Of a DNA stretch of 64,000 nucleotides, positions 12,001-20,403 are shown one piece after another. Each line of letters opens with the position of its first letter. The first letter of the stretch is position 1. Under the pieces are notes generated by a model. That model saw nothing but the letters and a program-made list of their open reading frames with translations, was not told the DNA's origin and did no database searches. Source of the DNA: Pelomonas sp047654785 (GTDB taxonomy: Bacteria; Pseudomonadota; Gammaproteobacteria; Burkholderiales; Burkholderiaceae_C). The translations under genes and the position numbers were made by a program. The stretch lies in NCBI RefSeq assembly GCF_047654785.1, contig NZ_JASGKQ010000001.1, forward strand, positions 496,001 through 560,000, in the 5' to 3' direction.

Positions 12001-14956
12001 AACGCCTTCGTCACCGCAGTCTAGTTCACTGGGAAATGCGCTCTGGCCGGAACGCGTGCTCGGCGCACTCGCCGAGGGCTTCGAGTCTAGTTCACTGGGA
12101 AATGCGCTCTGGCCGGAACGGGGCTGCCAGTGACCAACGGCGCGGCTGGAGTCTAGTTCACTGGGAAATGCGCTCTGGCCGGAACCAGTATGCGCGATGC
12201 GAACTGCGCCGCCGCAGTCTAGTTCACTGGGAAATGCGCTCTGGCCGGAACCGACGGGCGTGCTGGCCAGAAGCGGGGAGAAGTCTAGTTCACTGGGAAA
12301 TGCGCTCTGGCCGGAACCTACACGCCGCTGCTGGAGAAGCTCACCGCAGTCTAGTTCACTGGGAAATGCGCTCTGGCCGGAACTTCATGCTGACGCACCC
12401 GAAGGGTGACGCCAGTCTAGTTCACTGGGAAATGCGCTCTGGCCGGAACCAGGACCATGAGCGGATGCGGGAGCTGCGGAGTCTAGTTCACTGGGAAATG
12501 CGCTCTGGCCGGAACTACCCGGGGCGGCCCCTTCGCTCAGCCGGCAGTCTAGTTCACTGGGAAATGCGCTCTGGCCGGAACGTGAGCGAGAAGGAATACG
12601 AGGCGCTGGTGAGTCTAGTTCACTGGGAAATGCGCTCTGGCCGGAACTTGGGGATAAGAGGCACGCAGGGCCGGCGCAGTCTAGTTCACTGGGAAATGCG
12701 CTCTGGCCGGAACGCGGGCCGCCTGGTTCGCTTCAAGCCCGGCAGTCTAGTTCACTGGGAAATGCGCTCTGGCCGGAACCGCCGCCATCCGCGAGGCCAA
12801 GGCCGAGAAAGTCTAGTTCACTGGGAAATGCGCTCTGGCCGGAACAGGCGCTTTACGAATGCGAACTCGCGTGCGAGTCTAGTTCACTGGGAAATGCGCT
12901 CTGGCCGGAACCCGCACTTCGGGCAGGCGTCATCCGCGCTCAGTCTAGTTCACTGGGAAATGCGCTCTGGCCGGAACAAAGCTCGATGTTCAACGTCATG
13001 GCGTGCCAGTCTAGTTCACTGGGAAATGCGCTCTGGCCGGAACCGACCGCACGCTGCGCAGCGAGCCGCTGCCAGTCTAGTTCACTGGGAAATGCGCTCT
13101 GGCCGGAACCAGATAGGCAGGTAGCGATGCAGGACGATTAGTCTAGTTCACTGGGAAATGCGCTCTGGCCGGAACGAATGCGCCGATGCCACCTGCGCCG
13201 CCGACAGTCTAGTTCACTGGGAAATGCGCTCTGGCCGGAACTGCCGCGAACGTCAAAGCCGCCTTCGCGGTAGTCTAGTTCACTGGGAAATGCGCTCTGG
13301 CCGGAACCTGCGGCGCCGTTGTTGTTGATTGGCCGCTAGTCTAGTTCACTGGGAAATGCGCTCTGGCCGGAACTTCGCCGACGACACGCTCGACCTCAAG
13401 CGCAGTCTAGTTCACTGGGAAATGCGCTCTGGCCGGAACGCCATTGCTCGTACGGTTTTGCCGCGTGCGAGTCTAGTTCACTGGGAAATGCGCTCTGGCC
13501 GGAACCGCCCGACCAGGCCGCCGAACTGCTGAACCAGTCTAGTTCACTGGGAAATGCGCTCTGGCCGGAACCAGCATGCTTGAACGGGCGCGGCGACATC
13601 TAGTCTAGTTCACTGGGAAATGCGCTCTGGCCGGAACAAGGACCATGTCCACCCGCTCCACCTTGGGAGTCTAGTTCACTGGGAAATGCGCTCTGGCCGG
13701 AACTTCTGTAGATGGCGCATTTGACGCTCTCGAAGTCTAGTTCACTGGGAAATGCGCTCTGGCCGGAACTCGCGCTCGGCCTTGGCGTTGCGCGCGATCA
13801 GTCTAGTTCACTGGGAAATGCGCTCTGGCCGGAACGGAACCATCGCTGCTTGACGTAACGGTTCTAGTCTAGTTCACTGGGAAATGCGCTCTGGCCGGAA
13901 CCGCGTCGACGGTCAGGCACAAGTCGCGCAGAGTCTAGTTCACTGGGAAATGCGCTCTGGCCGGAACGCGCTGAACGTTCTCGATGATCTGCTTCGCAGT
14001 CTAGTTCACTGGGAAATGCGCTCTGGCCGGAACCGTGTCTTCGTGCGTCAACGTTGTCGGCTTAGTCTAGTTCACTGGGAAATGCGCTCTGGCCGGAACA
14101 TGCCGTCCGCGTGCTCCTCGAGCGCGGCGAGTCTAGTTCACTGGGAAATGCGCTCTGGCCGGAACCCGCGCAGGTTCGCACCGTACAGGTCCGCGAGTCT
14201 AGTTCACTGGGAAATGCGCTCTGGCCGGAACACGGCAGGGTCGGCAGCGGGGGGCGCGGTGAGTCTAGTTCACTGGGAAATGCGCTCTGGCCGGAACTTC
14301 AGGCGCTGCACTTCGCCATCCACGTCAAGTCTAGTTCACTGGGAAATGCGCTCTGGCCGGAACCATATGACGCTTGTAACGACCGGGCAGCGGAGTCTAG
14401 TTCACTGGGAAATGCGCTCTGGCCGGAACTACACTGACGCGCACCATTTGCTGGGCGCGAGTCTAGTTCACTGGGAAATGCGCTCTGGCCGGAACAGCGA
14501 CAGCACCGTGGCTCGCGTGCTGAGCAGTCTAGTTCACTGGGAAATGCGCTCTGGCCGGAACGCGGCGCCGGAGCTGCTGGAGGTCGTGCAAAGTCTAGTT
14601 CACTGGGAAATGCGCTCTGGCCGGAACCGGCCACTTCAGCAGGATCGCGGCGGCCTTAGTCTAGTTCACTGGGAAATGCGCTCTGGCCGGAACTCGGCCG
14701 ACAGGAGGTTCTTCAGGACCGGGAGTCTAGTTCACTGGGAAATGCGCTCTGGCCGGAACCAAACCACCACGAACTCCTCGCCGCCGATGAGTCTAGTTCA
14801 CTGGGAAATGCGCTCTGGCCGGAACTCGCACCCCCGTCGCCCAAGCGGCGGACACAGTCTAGTTCACTGGGAAATGCGCTCTGGCCGGAACTGGATCATG
14901 CACAGCAAACCCATGTTCGAAGTCTAGTTCACTGGGAAATGCGCTCTGGCCGGAAC
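9049..14956 (-). CRISPR. Type II-C CRISPR array, 90 complete repeats, transcribed on the minus strand
   Basis: A 36-bp repeat (plus-strand reading begins AGTCTAGTTCACTGG and ends CTCTGGCCGGAAC) recurs every 66 bp. The distance from the first repeat (9049) to the last complete repeat (14921) fits 87 spacers of 30 bp plus two of 29 bp (the second, and the one before the last repeat). That gives 90 repeats and 89 enclosed spacers. A further 30-bp spacer follows at 14957-14986, before a repeat remnant. All repeats I read are identical. Spacer 7 (9480-9509) and spacer 65 (13308-13337) are the same sequence. The strand is assigned from the tracrRNA geometry, since the crRNA repeat should start with GTT next to the spacer, and from the minus-strand terminator at 9011-9034. 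Long apparent reading frames through the array arise because 66 is a multiple of three. Confidence 0.99.
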
Positions 14957-14986
14957 CACAACGGCGATGTGGTGAAGAACGCCGAC

Positions 14987-15004
14987 AGTCTACTTTCGAC
15001 ACCC
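14987..15004 (-). repeat. Degenerate terminal CRISPR repeat remnant
   Basis: Exactly one 30-bp spacer length after the last complete repeat the sequence resumes with AGTCTA, then drifts (CTTTCGACACCC instead of GTTCACTGGG). On the minus strand only the final TAGACT of the repeat is kept, directly upstream of the outermost spacer. It marks the old or eroded end of the array and may retain a -10-like element. Confidence 0.75.
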
Positions 15005-15067
15005 ATCTCCGGCCACAGGCCGCCAATTTCCTGTCGGGCGCCGGCTACCGCTGGACAATCCAGCCCC

Positions 15068-15961
15068 ATGCACGCCAGCGCCTACCTGAAGCTTTCCGTC
15101 GCGGTCGCCCTCGTGACCATCGCGCTGAAGGCGGCGGCCTGGTGGTGGACGGGCTCGGTCAGCCTGGCGGCGGATGCGCTGGAGTCGCTGGTCAACCTGG
15201 CCGGCGCCGTGTTTGCGCTGGCCATGGTGACGCTGGCCGCGCAGCCGCCGGACGCCGGCCACCCCTATGGCCACCACAAGGCCGAGTACTTCTCCAGCGG
15301 CTTCGAGGGCATCCTCATCATCGCCGCCGGCCTGGGCATCCTGTGGGGCGCGGCGGACCGCTGGCGCCATCCGCAGCCGCTGGAGGCCCTGGGCCTAGGC
15401 GTGTCGCTGTCGGTCGCCAGTTCGGCGCTGAATGGCGCGCTGGCCTGGGCCATGCTGCGCAAGGCGCGCGAGCTGCGTTCCGTGGCGCTGGAGGGCGACG
15501 CCCGCCACCTGATGACCGACGTGTGGACCTCCGCGGGCGTCGTGGCCGGGCTGGTCGGCGTGATGGCGACCGGCTGGCAGTGGCTGGACCCGCTGCTGGC
15601 CGGCCTGGTCGCGCTGAACATCCTGCGCGAAGGGGGGCATCTGGTCCGCCAGGCCAGCGGCGGGTTGATGGACCAGGCGCTGGACGCCGCCAGCCTCGCC
15701 GACGTGCAGGGCGTGCTGGACGGCTTCCGGCGCGGGCGCGCGGTGCGCTTCGACCACGTCGTCAGCCGCGTGGCCGGCCGGCGCCGCTTCATCGACCTGC
15801 ACATGCACCTGCCCGCCGGCCTCACGCTGGGTCGCGCGGCGGCGCTGCGCGGCGAGGTGGAGCAGGCGCTGATGCGCGCGGTGCCGGGGCTGCACCCCAG
15901 CATCCAGCTGCTGCCGACGGACGTGGAAGCCCACACCCTGGACGGCGAGGACCTGGCGTGA
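15068..15961 (+). CDS. Cation diffusion facilitator (CDF) family metal efflux transporter
   Basis: This 297-aa inner-membrane protein should export divalent metal ions (Zn, Fe, Co or similar) in exchange for protons. Six hydrophobic segments are visible. TM2 carries the AADALES motif (DxxxS region), the loop after it has HPYGHHKAEYFSSGFEG, typical of FieF-like CDFs, and TM5 has the EGDARHLMTDVWTS metal-site block. A cytoplasmic C-terminal domain follows (from about residue 210). The start is ATG 15068, at the first conserved residues; 81 bp separate it from the CRISPR remnant. Its stop overlaps the GTG start of dtd. Metal specificity cannot be read from the sequence. Confidence 0.9.
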   Translation: MHASAYLKLSVAVALVTIALKAAAWWWTGSVSLAADALESLVNLAGAVFALAMVTLAAQPPDAGHPYGHHKAEYFSSGFEGILIIAAGLGILWGAADRWRHPQPLEALGLGVSLSVASSALNGALAWAMLRKARELRSVALEGDARHLMTDVWTSAGVVAGLVGVMATGWQWLDPLLAGLVALNILREGGHLVRQASGGLMDQALDAASLADVQGVLDGFRRGRAVRFDHVVSRVAGRRRFIDLHMHLPAGLTLGRAAALRGEVEQALMRAVPGLHPSIQLLPTDVEAHTLDGEDLA

Positions 15962-16398
15962 TCGCGCTGCTGCAACGGGTGCGCGAGGCGCGCGTGGAGG
16001 TGGACGGCGCCGTCGTCGGCGCCATCGGGCCGGGCCTGCTGATGCTGGTCTGCGCCGAGCCGGGCGACGGCGAGGCCAGCGCCGAGAAGCTGGTCGCCAA
16101 GGTGCTGAAGCTGCGCGTGTTCGGCGACGAGGCCGGCAAGATGAACCGCAGCCTGCAGGACGTGGGCGGCGGCCTGCTCATCGTCAGCCAGTTCACGCTG
16201 GCGGCCGACACCCGGGGCGGCAACCGGCCCAGCTTCACGGGCGCGGCGCCGGCCGAGCTGGGCCGCCGGCTCTACGAGCACACGCTGGCGTTCGCGCGCG
16301 GGCAGCATGCGGACGTCGCCAGCGGCCGGTTCGGCGCCGACATGCAGGTGCACCTCGTCAACGACGGGCCGGTGACGATTCCGCTGCGCGTCGCCTGA
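15958..16398 (+). CDS. dtd: D-aminoacyl-tRNA deacylase
   Basis: This 146-aa enzyme hydrolyses D-amino acids from mischarged tRNA (D-Tyr-tRNA and others, plus Gly-tRNA-Ala) in the cytoplasm. The diagnostic motifs are SQFTLAADTRGGNRPSF and the C-terminal NDGPVTIPL with the Gly-cisPro-like element of DTD. The start is GTG 15958, which overlaps the stop of the CDF gene (GTGA), so translation is probably coupled. Length and order of motifs match the family. The following gene cluster is on the opposite strand and converges on it. Confidence 0.95.
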   Translation: MIALLQRVREARVEVDGAVVGAIGPGLLMLVCAEPGDGEASAEKLVAKVLKLRVFGDEAGKMNRSLQDVGGGLLIVSQFTLAADTRGGNRPSFTGAAPAELGRRLYEHTLAFARGQHADVASGRFGADMQVHLVNDGPVTIPLRVA

Positions 16399-16408
16399 CT
16401 CCGCGCGA

Positions 16409-19400
16409 TCAACCCAGTTCGATCGTCCAGCGGTTCACGCTGCCCGGTGCCGGCCGGGCCAGCGCCAGCGCGCCGAGGCGGTAGGCATGCGGGCGGCGGG
16501 TGGCCGGCAGCTCGCCGCCGGCCTCGCCGCACACGCGCGCCACGCCGTGGCCTTGCGGGCCGACGCGGTAGGTCAGCTCGAAGCGCAGGTCCGCCAGCTG
16601 GAGCTGCACCTGCAGGCCGTCCAGCGGCGGCGGCATCACCGGGTCCACCACCAGCGCGTCGTGCTCCAGGCGCAGGCCCAGCAGCGAGCCGATGACCAGG
16701 CCCAGCGCGATGCCGGGGCCGCTGGAGTAGATGCGCCAGCCGCCGTCCAGCGCCACCTCGCCGGCCAGCGCGCGGCCATAGGCGGCCTGGGCGACGTAGC
16801 GGTTGGGGAAGGCGGCGTCGGAGCTGGAGTAGTAGCAGTTGGCCTGGCGCGGGCTGGCGCTGGGCACGCGTTCGCGCAGCGCGATGGGGTGGGCGAGCAT
16901 CAGCGCCTGCAGGAAGCCCTCGGCCCGGCCCAGGTGCGCCAGCATCTGCGCATAGCGCAGGTGGGCGTGCATGTACATGATGCCGATCTCGCGGCCGAAG
17001 AAGCTGCTCGTCTCGGCGCGCTGGAACAGCCGCGACGGGCCGCCCCGGTAGGGCAGCGGCGCGTCGAACAGCCGGGCGCCGTCGGGGCCTTTCAGGTGCT
17101 GTTCGATCAGGTCGGCCTGGGTCCGGGCCTGGGCCGGCGTGAGCAGGTCGTCCAGCACGGCATGCATCATCGGCAGCAGGCTGTAGCGCAGGCCGGTGCG
17201 GGTGTCGCGCGGGTGGATCCACAGTTCGCGCCCGCCCGCCTCGGGAAACAGCGCATAGCCGGCGACCACGTCGTCCTGCACCAGCAGGCGCTGGAACTCG
17301 GCGCGCACGCCGGCCGCCTCGGCCGCCAGGCCGGCCGCCTGGTCCGCACGGCCCAGCCGCGCGAAGGCGGCGGCCAGCGTGTGCAGCGTCTGGTGGTGCA
17401 GGGTCACCGTCCAGGCGCTGCACAGGCGCTCGCGCAGCGCGGGGTCGGCGGGCTGCAGCGAATCGTTCCAGTCGCCATGCCAGTAGGCCGCCAGGCCCGT
17501 GCCGGGCACGACGCGCGCGCGGATCAACGCCAGCGCCCGTTCGACGTGCGCGGCCAGCGTCGCGGGCTCGCCGCCGTGGCAGGGCAGCAGCTCGTCGAGC
17601 AGTGCGGCGTCGCCGCTGGCGAGCAGGTATTGCGCCAGGCCCAGCAGCGGCCAGAAGACGATGTCGCCGTGCGAGTCGCCGGCCCGGATGTCCGCCTCGC
17701 GCTCGAAGAACATGAACCACTGCGGCCAGTCGCCGTCGGCGTTCTGCGCCGCGAAGACGCGCCGCAGCAGGTCGCGCACGGGGGCGGTGAGGCCCAGCGC
17801 CAGCAGCATCTCCAGCGGCCCCTGGCAGACGTCGCGCGTGCCCCAGCCGCCGCCGGAGTACTGCTCCAGGCCGCGCGGCGACAGGTAGTGGACGAGGGCG
17901 TTGTGGGCGTACCAGGGCAGGATGTCGCGCAGCTGGGCCAGCGGCGGGTGGCTGCCCTGCCATTGCGGCAGCGCCAGCGGCTGCGGCGCGGGCGGCGCGG
18001 CCTGCAGCAGCGCGCCGCGCAGCGTCATCGCCACGGCCAGGGCCGGCGCGAAGTCCAGCACCAGCAGCGGCTCGCCGCGGCTGGCGCCGTCGGCGAACAG
18101 GAGGCCGTCGCCGCCGGCGCCGGCCAGGCCCGGCGCGTCGATGAGCAGCGCCCCGCCGGGGAAGCGCCCGGCCAGGCCGCTGCCCTCGGGCGGCGTGATG
18201 CGCAGGCGGTCGCCGCTGCGCGCCCAGGCCGGGTGGGGCGGCTCGGCGCCGTCGTCGTCGCCGAGCGCGAGGTTCAGGCTGGCGCGCACGTGCAGCGGGG
18301 CGCCGTCCAGCACGCGCAGCGCGAAGCCCATCTCGTCGGGCGCGGCGCCGGCCTCGGCCACGACCTCGATGAGGCCGCCCGCGTGCGCATAGAGCCAGCG
18401 GCAGCGCCGCGGCTGCATCTCGAAGGCGGACGGCAGGCCGAGCAGCTGCCAGCCGCCGCCGTCCTGCCGCACGAACACGCGCAGCCCGGCCGTGCGGAAC
18501 AGCCCCAGCAGGCTGCGCTGCGTGGACAGCAGGCGGTTGATGCTGACGTGGCCCTGGGTCAGCATGGAATGGAAGACGCCGCCCATCCAGCAGGTGGAGG
18601 TCAGCGCGCCCTCGTCGGGCACGAGGTGGTCGCCGCTGCGCAGGATGTGGCCGTGCGGGCGCTGCACCAGCAGCTCCTTGGCGCGCAGCACGACGTGGCC
18701 GGCGTCGCCGGCAAAGAAGCTCAGCAGCCGGCCGTCCAGCCATTCCTCGTGGCGGCGCGCCCCGAAGCGGCCCAGCGACGGCGCGTCGAGGTCCAGCACG
18801 GCCAGCGGCGGCGCGCTGGCGAACAGGCTGGCGGCGGGCGGCCGGCCGGGCGCCGGCAGCGGCGCGGCGGGCCGGGCCTCCGGCAGGGCCAGCTGCGCGG
18901 GCAGGCGGGCCAGGTCGGCGTCACCGCTGGCTGCCGGGTGGTGGGCCTGCAGCGCCAGGAAGAAGCCGGCCGCGGCCCGGCCGCCGGGGGCGAGCGTGAC
19001 GGCCTCGTCCTGCAGCGCGACGAGGGCATGCTCCTGCTGCAGCCGCGCGCCCGGCAGGCCGGCGGCGATGGCCGGCGGCGCCAGCCCCGCGCGGGCGGCG
19101 TGGCCCCAGACCTGGGCGGCGTCGGTGGCGTAGCCCTCGGCGCGGCGCAGCGAGCCGGCCAGCAGCCAGGGGTGGCGGCCGCGCTGGGCCTGGTTCTGGC
19201 GTGCGGCCAGCAGCACGCCGTGCCGCGGGTCGTGCAGCGGCTGCAGGTCGAGGTAGTGGCTGACGTAGAACTCGTTGGTGCGGATGGCGCCGGGGTCGGC
19301 CAGGCCCAGGTCCTGCACGAGGACGGGGGCGATCTCGCAGGCGCCGGCGCCGGTGTTCTCGGCCAGCAGGTGCCAGAACAGCGTGGTCTCGTCGGCGGCC

Positions 19401-19687
19401 AGGCGCAGCTGCAGCCGCAGCGCCAGGCCCTGCCAGTCGCCGCGCATCTCGAAGGCGTTTTCGCCCGCGTGCGCCTGCAGCGGCGACTGCGGGCCGAGCA
19501 GCGGCCGGGCCTGCCAGTCGCCGCCGGCATCGCGCCGGCGCAGCCAGACGTTGGCCGGGCCGCCTTCGAGCTCGTTGCCGGGGAAGAGGTTGAGCATCAG
19601 GCCCGGCGCGAGCAGCCGGCGCAGCGCGCCGTGGGACAGCAGCTCGGCTGCGAGGCCGGCCCGGTTGCGGATCAGGTGAGGGGTCAT
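16409..19687 (-). CDS. GH94 glycoside phosphorylase, probable 1,2-beta-oligoglucan phosphorylase
   Basis: This 1092-aa cytoplasmic enzyme has GH94 signatures: GGGWGTRDVCQGPLEM near residues 610-625, YWHGDWNDSL near 735-745 (the Asp is the expected general acid) and GREIGIMYMHAHLRYAQM. Cellobiose and cellodextrin phosphorylases are about 800-1000 aa, while the 1,2-beta-oligoglucan phosphorylases I recall are near 1100 aa. Length and neighbours (GH144-like and GH1 enzymes, ABC importer) therefore favour sophorooligosaccharide phosphorolysis to alpha-glucose 1-phosphate. Substrate remains an inference. The ATG at 19687 overlaps the stop of the upstream esterase gene. It is the last gene of the minus-strand glucan run. 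No signal peptide is seen. Confidence 0.8.
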   Translation of the reverse strand: MTPHLIRNRAGLAAELLSHGALRRLLAPGLMLNLFPGNELEGGPANVWLRRRDAGGDWQARPLLGPQSPLQAHAGENAFEMRGDWQGLALRLQLRLAADETTLFWHLLAENTGAGACEIAPVLVQDLGLADPGAIRTNEFYVSHYLDLQPLHDPRHGVLLAARQNQAQRGRHPWLLAGSLRRAEGYATDAAQVWGHAARAGLAPPAIAAGLPGARLQQEHALVALQDEAVTLAPGGRAAAGFFLALQAHHPAASGDADLARLPAQLALPEARPAAPLPAPGRPPAASLFASAPPLAVLDLDAPSLGRFGARRHEEWLDGRLLSFFAGDAGHVVLRAKELLVQRPHGHILRSGDHLVPDEGALTSTCWMGGVFHSMLTQGHVSINRLLSTQRSLLGLFRTAGLRVFVRQDGGGWQLLGLPSAFEMQPRRCRWLYAHAGGLIEVVAEAGAAPDEMGFALRVLDGAPLHVRASLNLALGDDDGAEPPHPAWARSGDRLRITPPEGSGLAGRFPGGALLIDAPGLAGAGGDGLLFADGASRGEPLLVLDFAPALAVAMTLRGALLQAAPPAPQPLALPQWQGSHPPLAQLRDILPWYAHNALVHYLSPRGLEQYSGGGWGTRDVCQGPLEMLLALGLTAPVRDLLRRVFAAQNADGDWPQWFMFFEREADIRAGDSHGDIVFWPLLGLAQYLLASGDAALLDELLPCHGGEPATLAAHVERALALIRARVVPGTGLAAYWHGDWNDSLQPADPALRERLCSAWTVTLHHQTLHTLAAAFARLGRADQAAGLAAEAAGVRAEFQRLLVQDDVVAGYALFPEAGGRELWIHPRDTRTGLRYSLLPMMHAVLDDLLTPAQARTQADLIEQHLKGPDGARLFDAPLPYRGGPSRLFQRAETSSFFGREIGIMYMHAHLRYAQMLAHLGRAEGFLQALMLAHPIALRERVPSASPRQANCYYSSSDAAFPNRYVAQAAYGRALAGEVALDGGWRIYSSGPGIALGLVIGSLLGLRLEHDALVVDPVMPPPLDGLQVQLQLADLRFELTYRVGPQGHGVARVCGEAGGELPATRRPHAYRLGALALARPAPGSVNRWTIELG

Positions 19688-20403
19688 GCTTGTCTTTGCG
19701 CCAGCAGCCAGGGCAGCAGCCCGGGATCCTGGTAGGCGGGCGTCCAGGCGTCGTGGCCCACGCCGGGGTAGAGGGTCAGCGTGGCGCGGCCGCCCGCGGC
19801 GTTGAGCGCGTCCACGCAGGCTTGCTGGCGGGCCGGCGGCACGACGGTGTCGGCGCCGCCGTGGTAGGCCCGCACCGGCACCTCGCGCATCGCCGGCACG
19901 GCGCCCGGGTCGCCGTAGCCGCAGACGGGCGCGATGGCGGCGAGGTCGCGCGGGTGGCGGCACGCCCAGTTCCACACGCCATGGCCGCCGAGGCTCAGGC
20001 CAGTGGCCAGGCTGCGCTGGCGGTCCACGTGCAGGCGGGCCTGCAGCGCCTGCAGCAGCCGGTGCAGCCGCGCGGGCTCCCAGCGCACGCCCGCCTCCAG
20101 CTGCGGGCTGGCCAGCACCAGCGGGTAGTCCGCCCCGGCCGCCGCCAGCCGGGGCGGGCCGTGCACCTTGACCTGGCCGAGGTCCGTGCCGCGCTCGCCG
20201 GAGCCGTGCAGGAACACCAGCAGCGGCCAGCGCTCGCGGCGCTGCGCATAGCCGTGCGGCAGCCACAGCCACAGGCGTTCGCCGGCGAGCTGCCAGGCGC
20301 GCTGCTCGCCGGCGGCGAGGCCGTCCGGCACGGTGGGCGGCAGCGCGGCGCAGGCGGTCAGCAGCGCCGGCGAGGCGGCCAGCAACTGGCGGCGGTTCAT
20401 CAT
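19684..20403 (-). CDS. Alpha/beta-hydrolase (PHB depolymerase/acetyl-esterase-like) lipoprotein
   Basis: This 239-aa protein has a serine-hydrolase fold: the nucleophile elbow GLSLGGHG, an acid in HGGADTVV, and a catalytic His in GVGHDAW. Its N-terminus, MMNRRQLLAASPALLTAC, is a signal peptide with a lipobox ending at Cys18, so it is probably a periplasmic or outer-membrane lipoprotein. Position inside the glucan cluster suggests removal of acyl substituents (for example succinyl or acetyl groups) from the glucan; that is inference. The ATG at 20403 overlaps the upstream stop, and its own stop overlaps the GH94 start, so translation is coupled on both sides. A start at 20400 is equally possible. 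Confidence 0.75.
   Translation of the reverse strand: MMNRRQLLAASPALLTACAALPPTVPDGLAAGEQRAWQLAGERLWLWLPHGYAQRRERWPLLVFLHGSGERGTDLGQVKVHGPPRLAAAGADYPLVLASPQLEAGVRWEPARLHRLLQALQARLHVDRQRSLATGLSLGGHGVWNWACRHPRDLAAIAPVCGYGDPGAVPAMREVPVRAYHGGADTVVPPARQQACVDALNAAGGRATLTLYPGVGHDAWTPAYQDPGLLPWLLAQRQA

Noticed and set aside
9085..13667. Two spacers beginning with the same eight bases AAGGACCA (first spacer and one near 13638)
   Set aside because: The similarity stops after eight bases, which is expected by chance among 90 GC-rich spacers.
9177..14986. Long plus- and minus-strand reading frames with a 22-residue repeated motif containing SLVHWEMRSGRN
   Set aside because: They are the CRISPR repeat-spacer units read in frame, since 66 bp equals 22 codons; no ribosome-binding sites or codon bias support a repeat protein.
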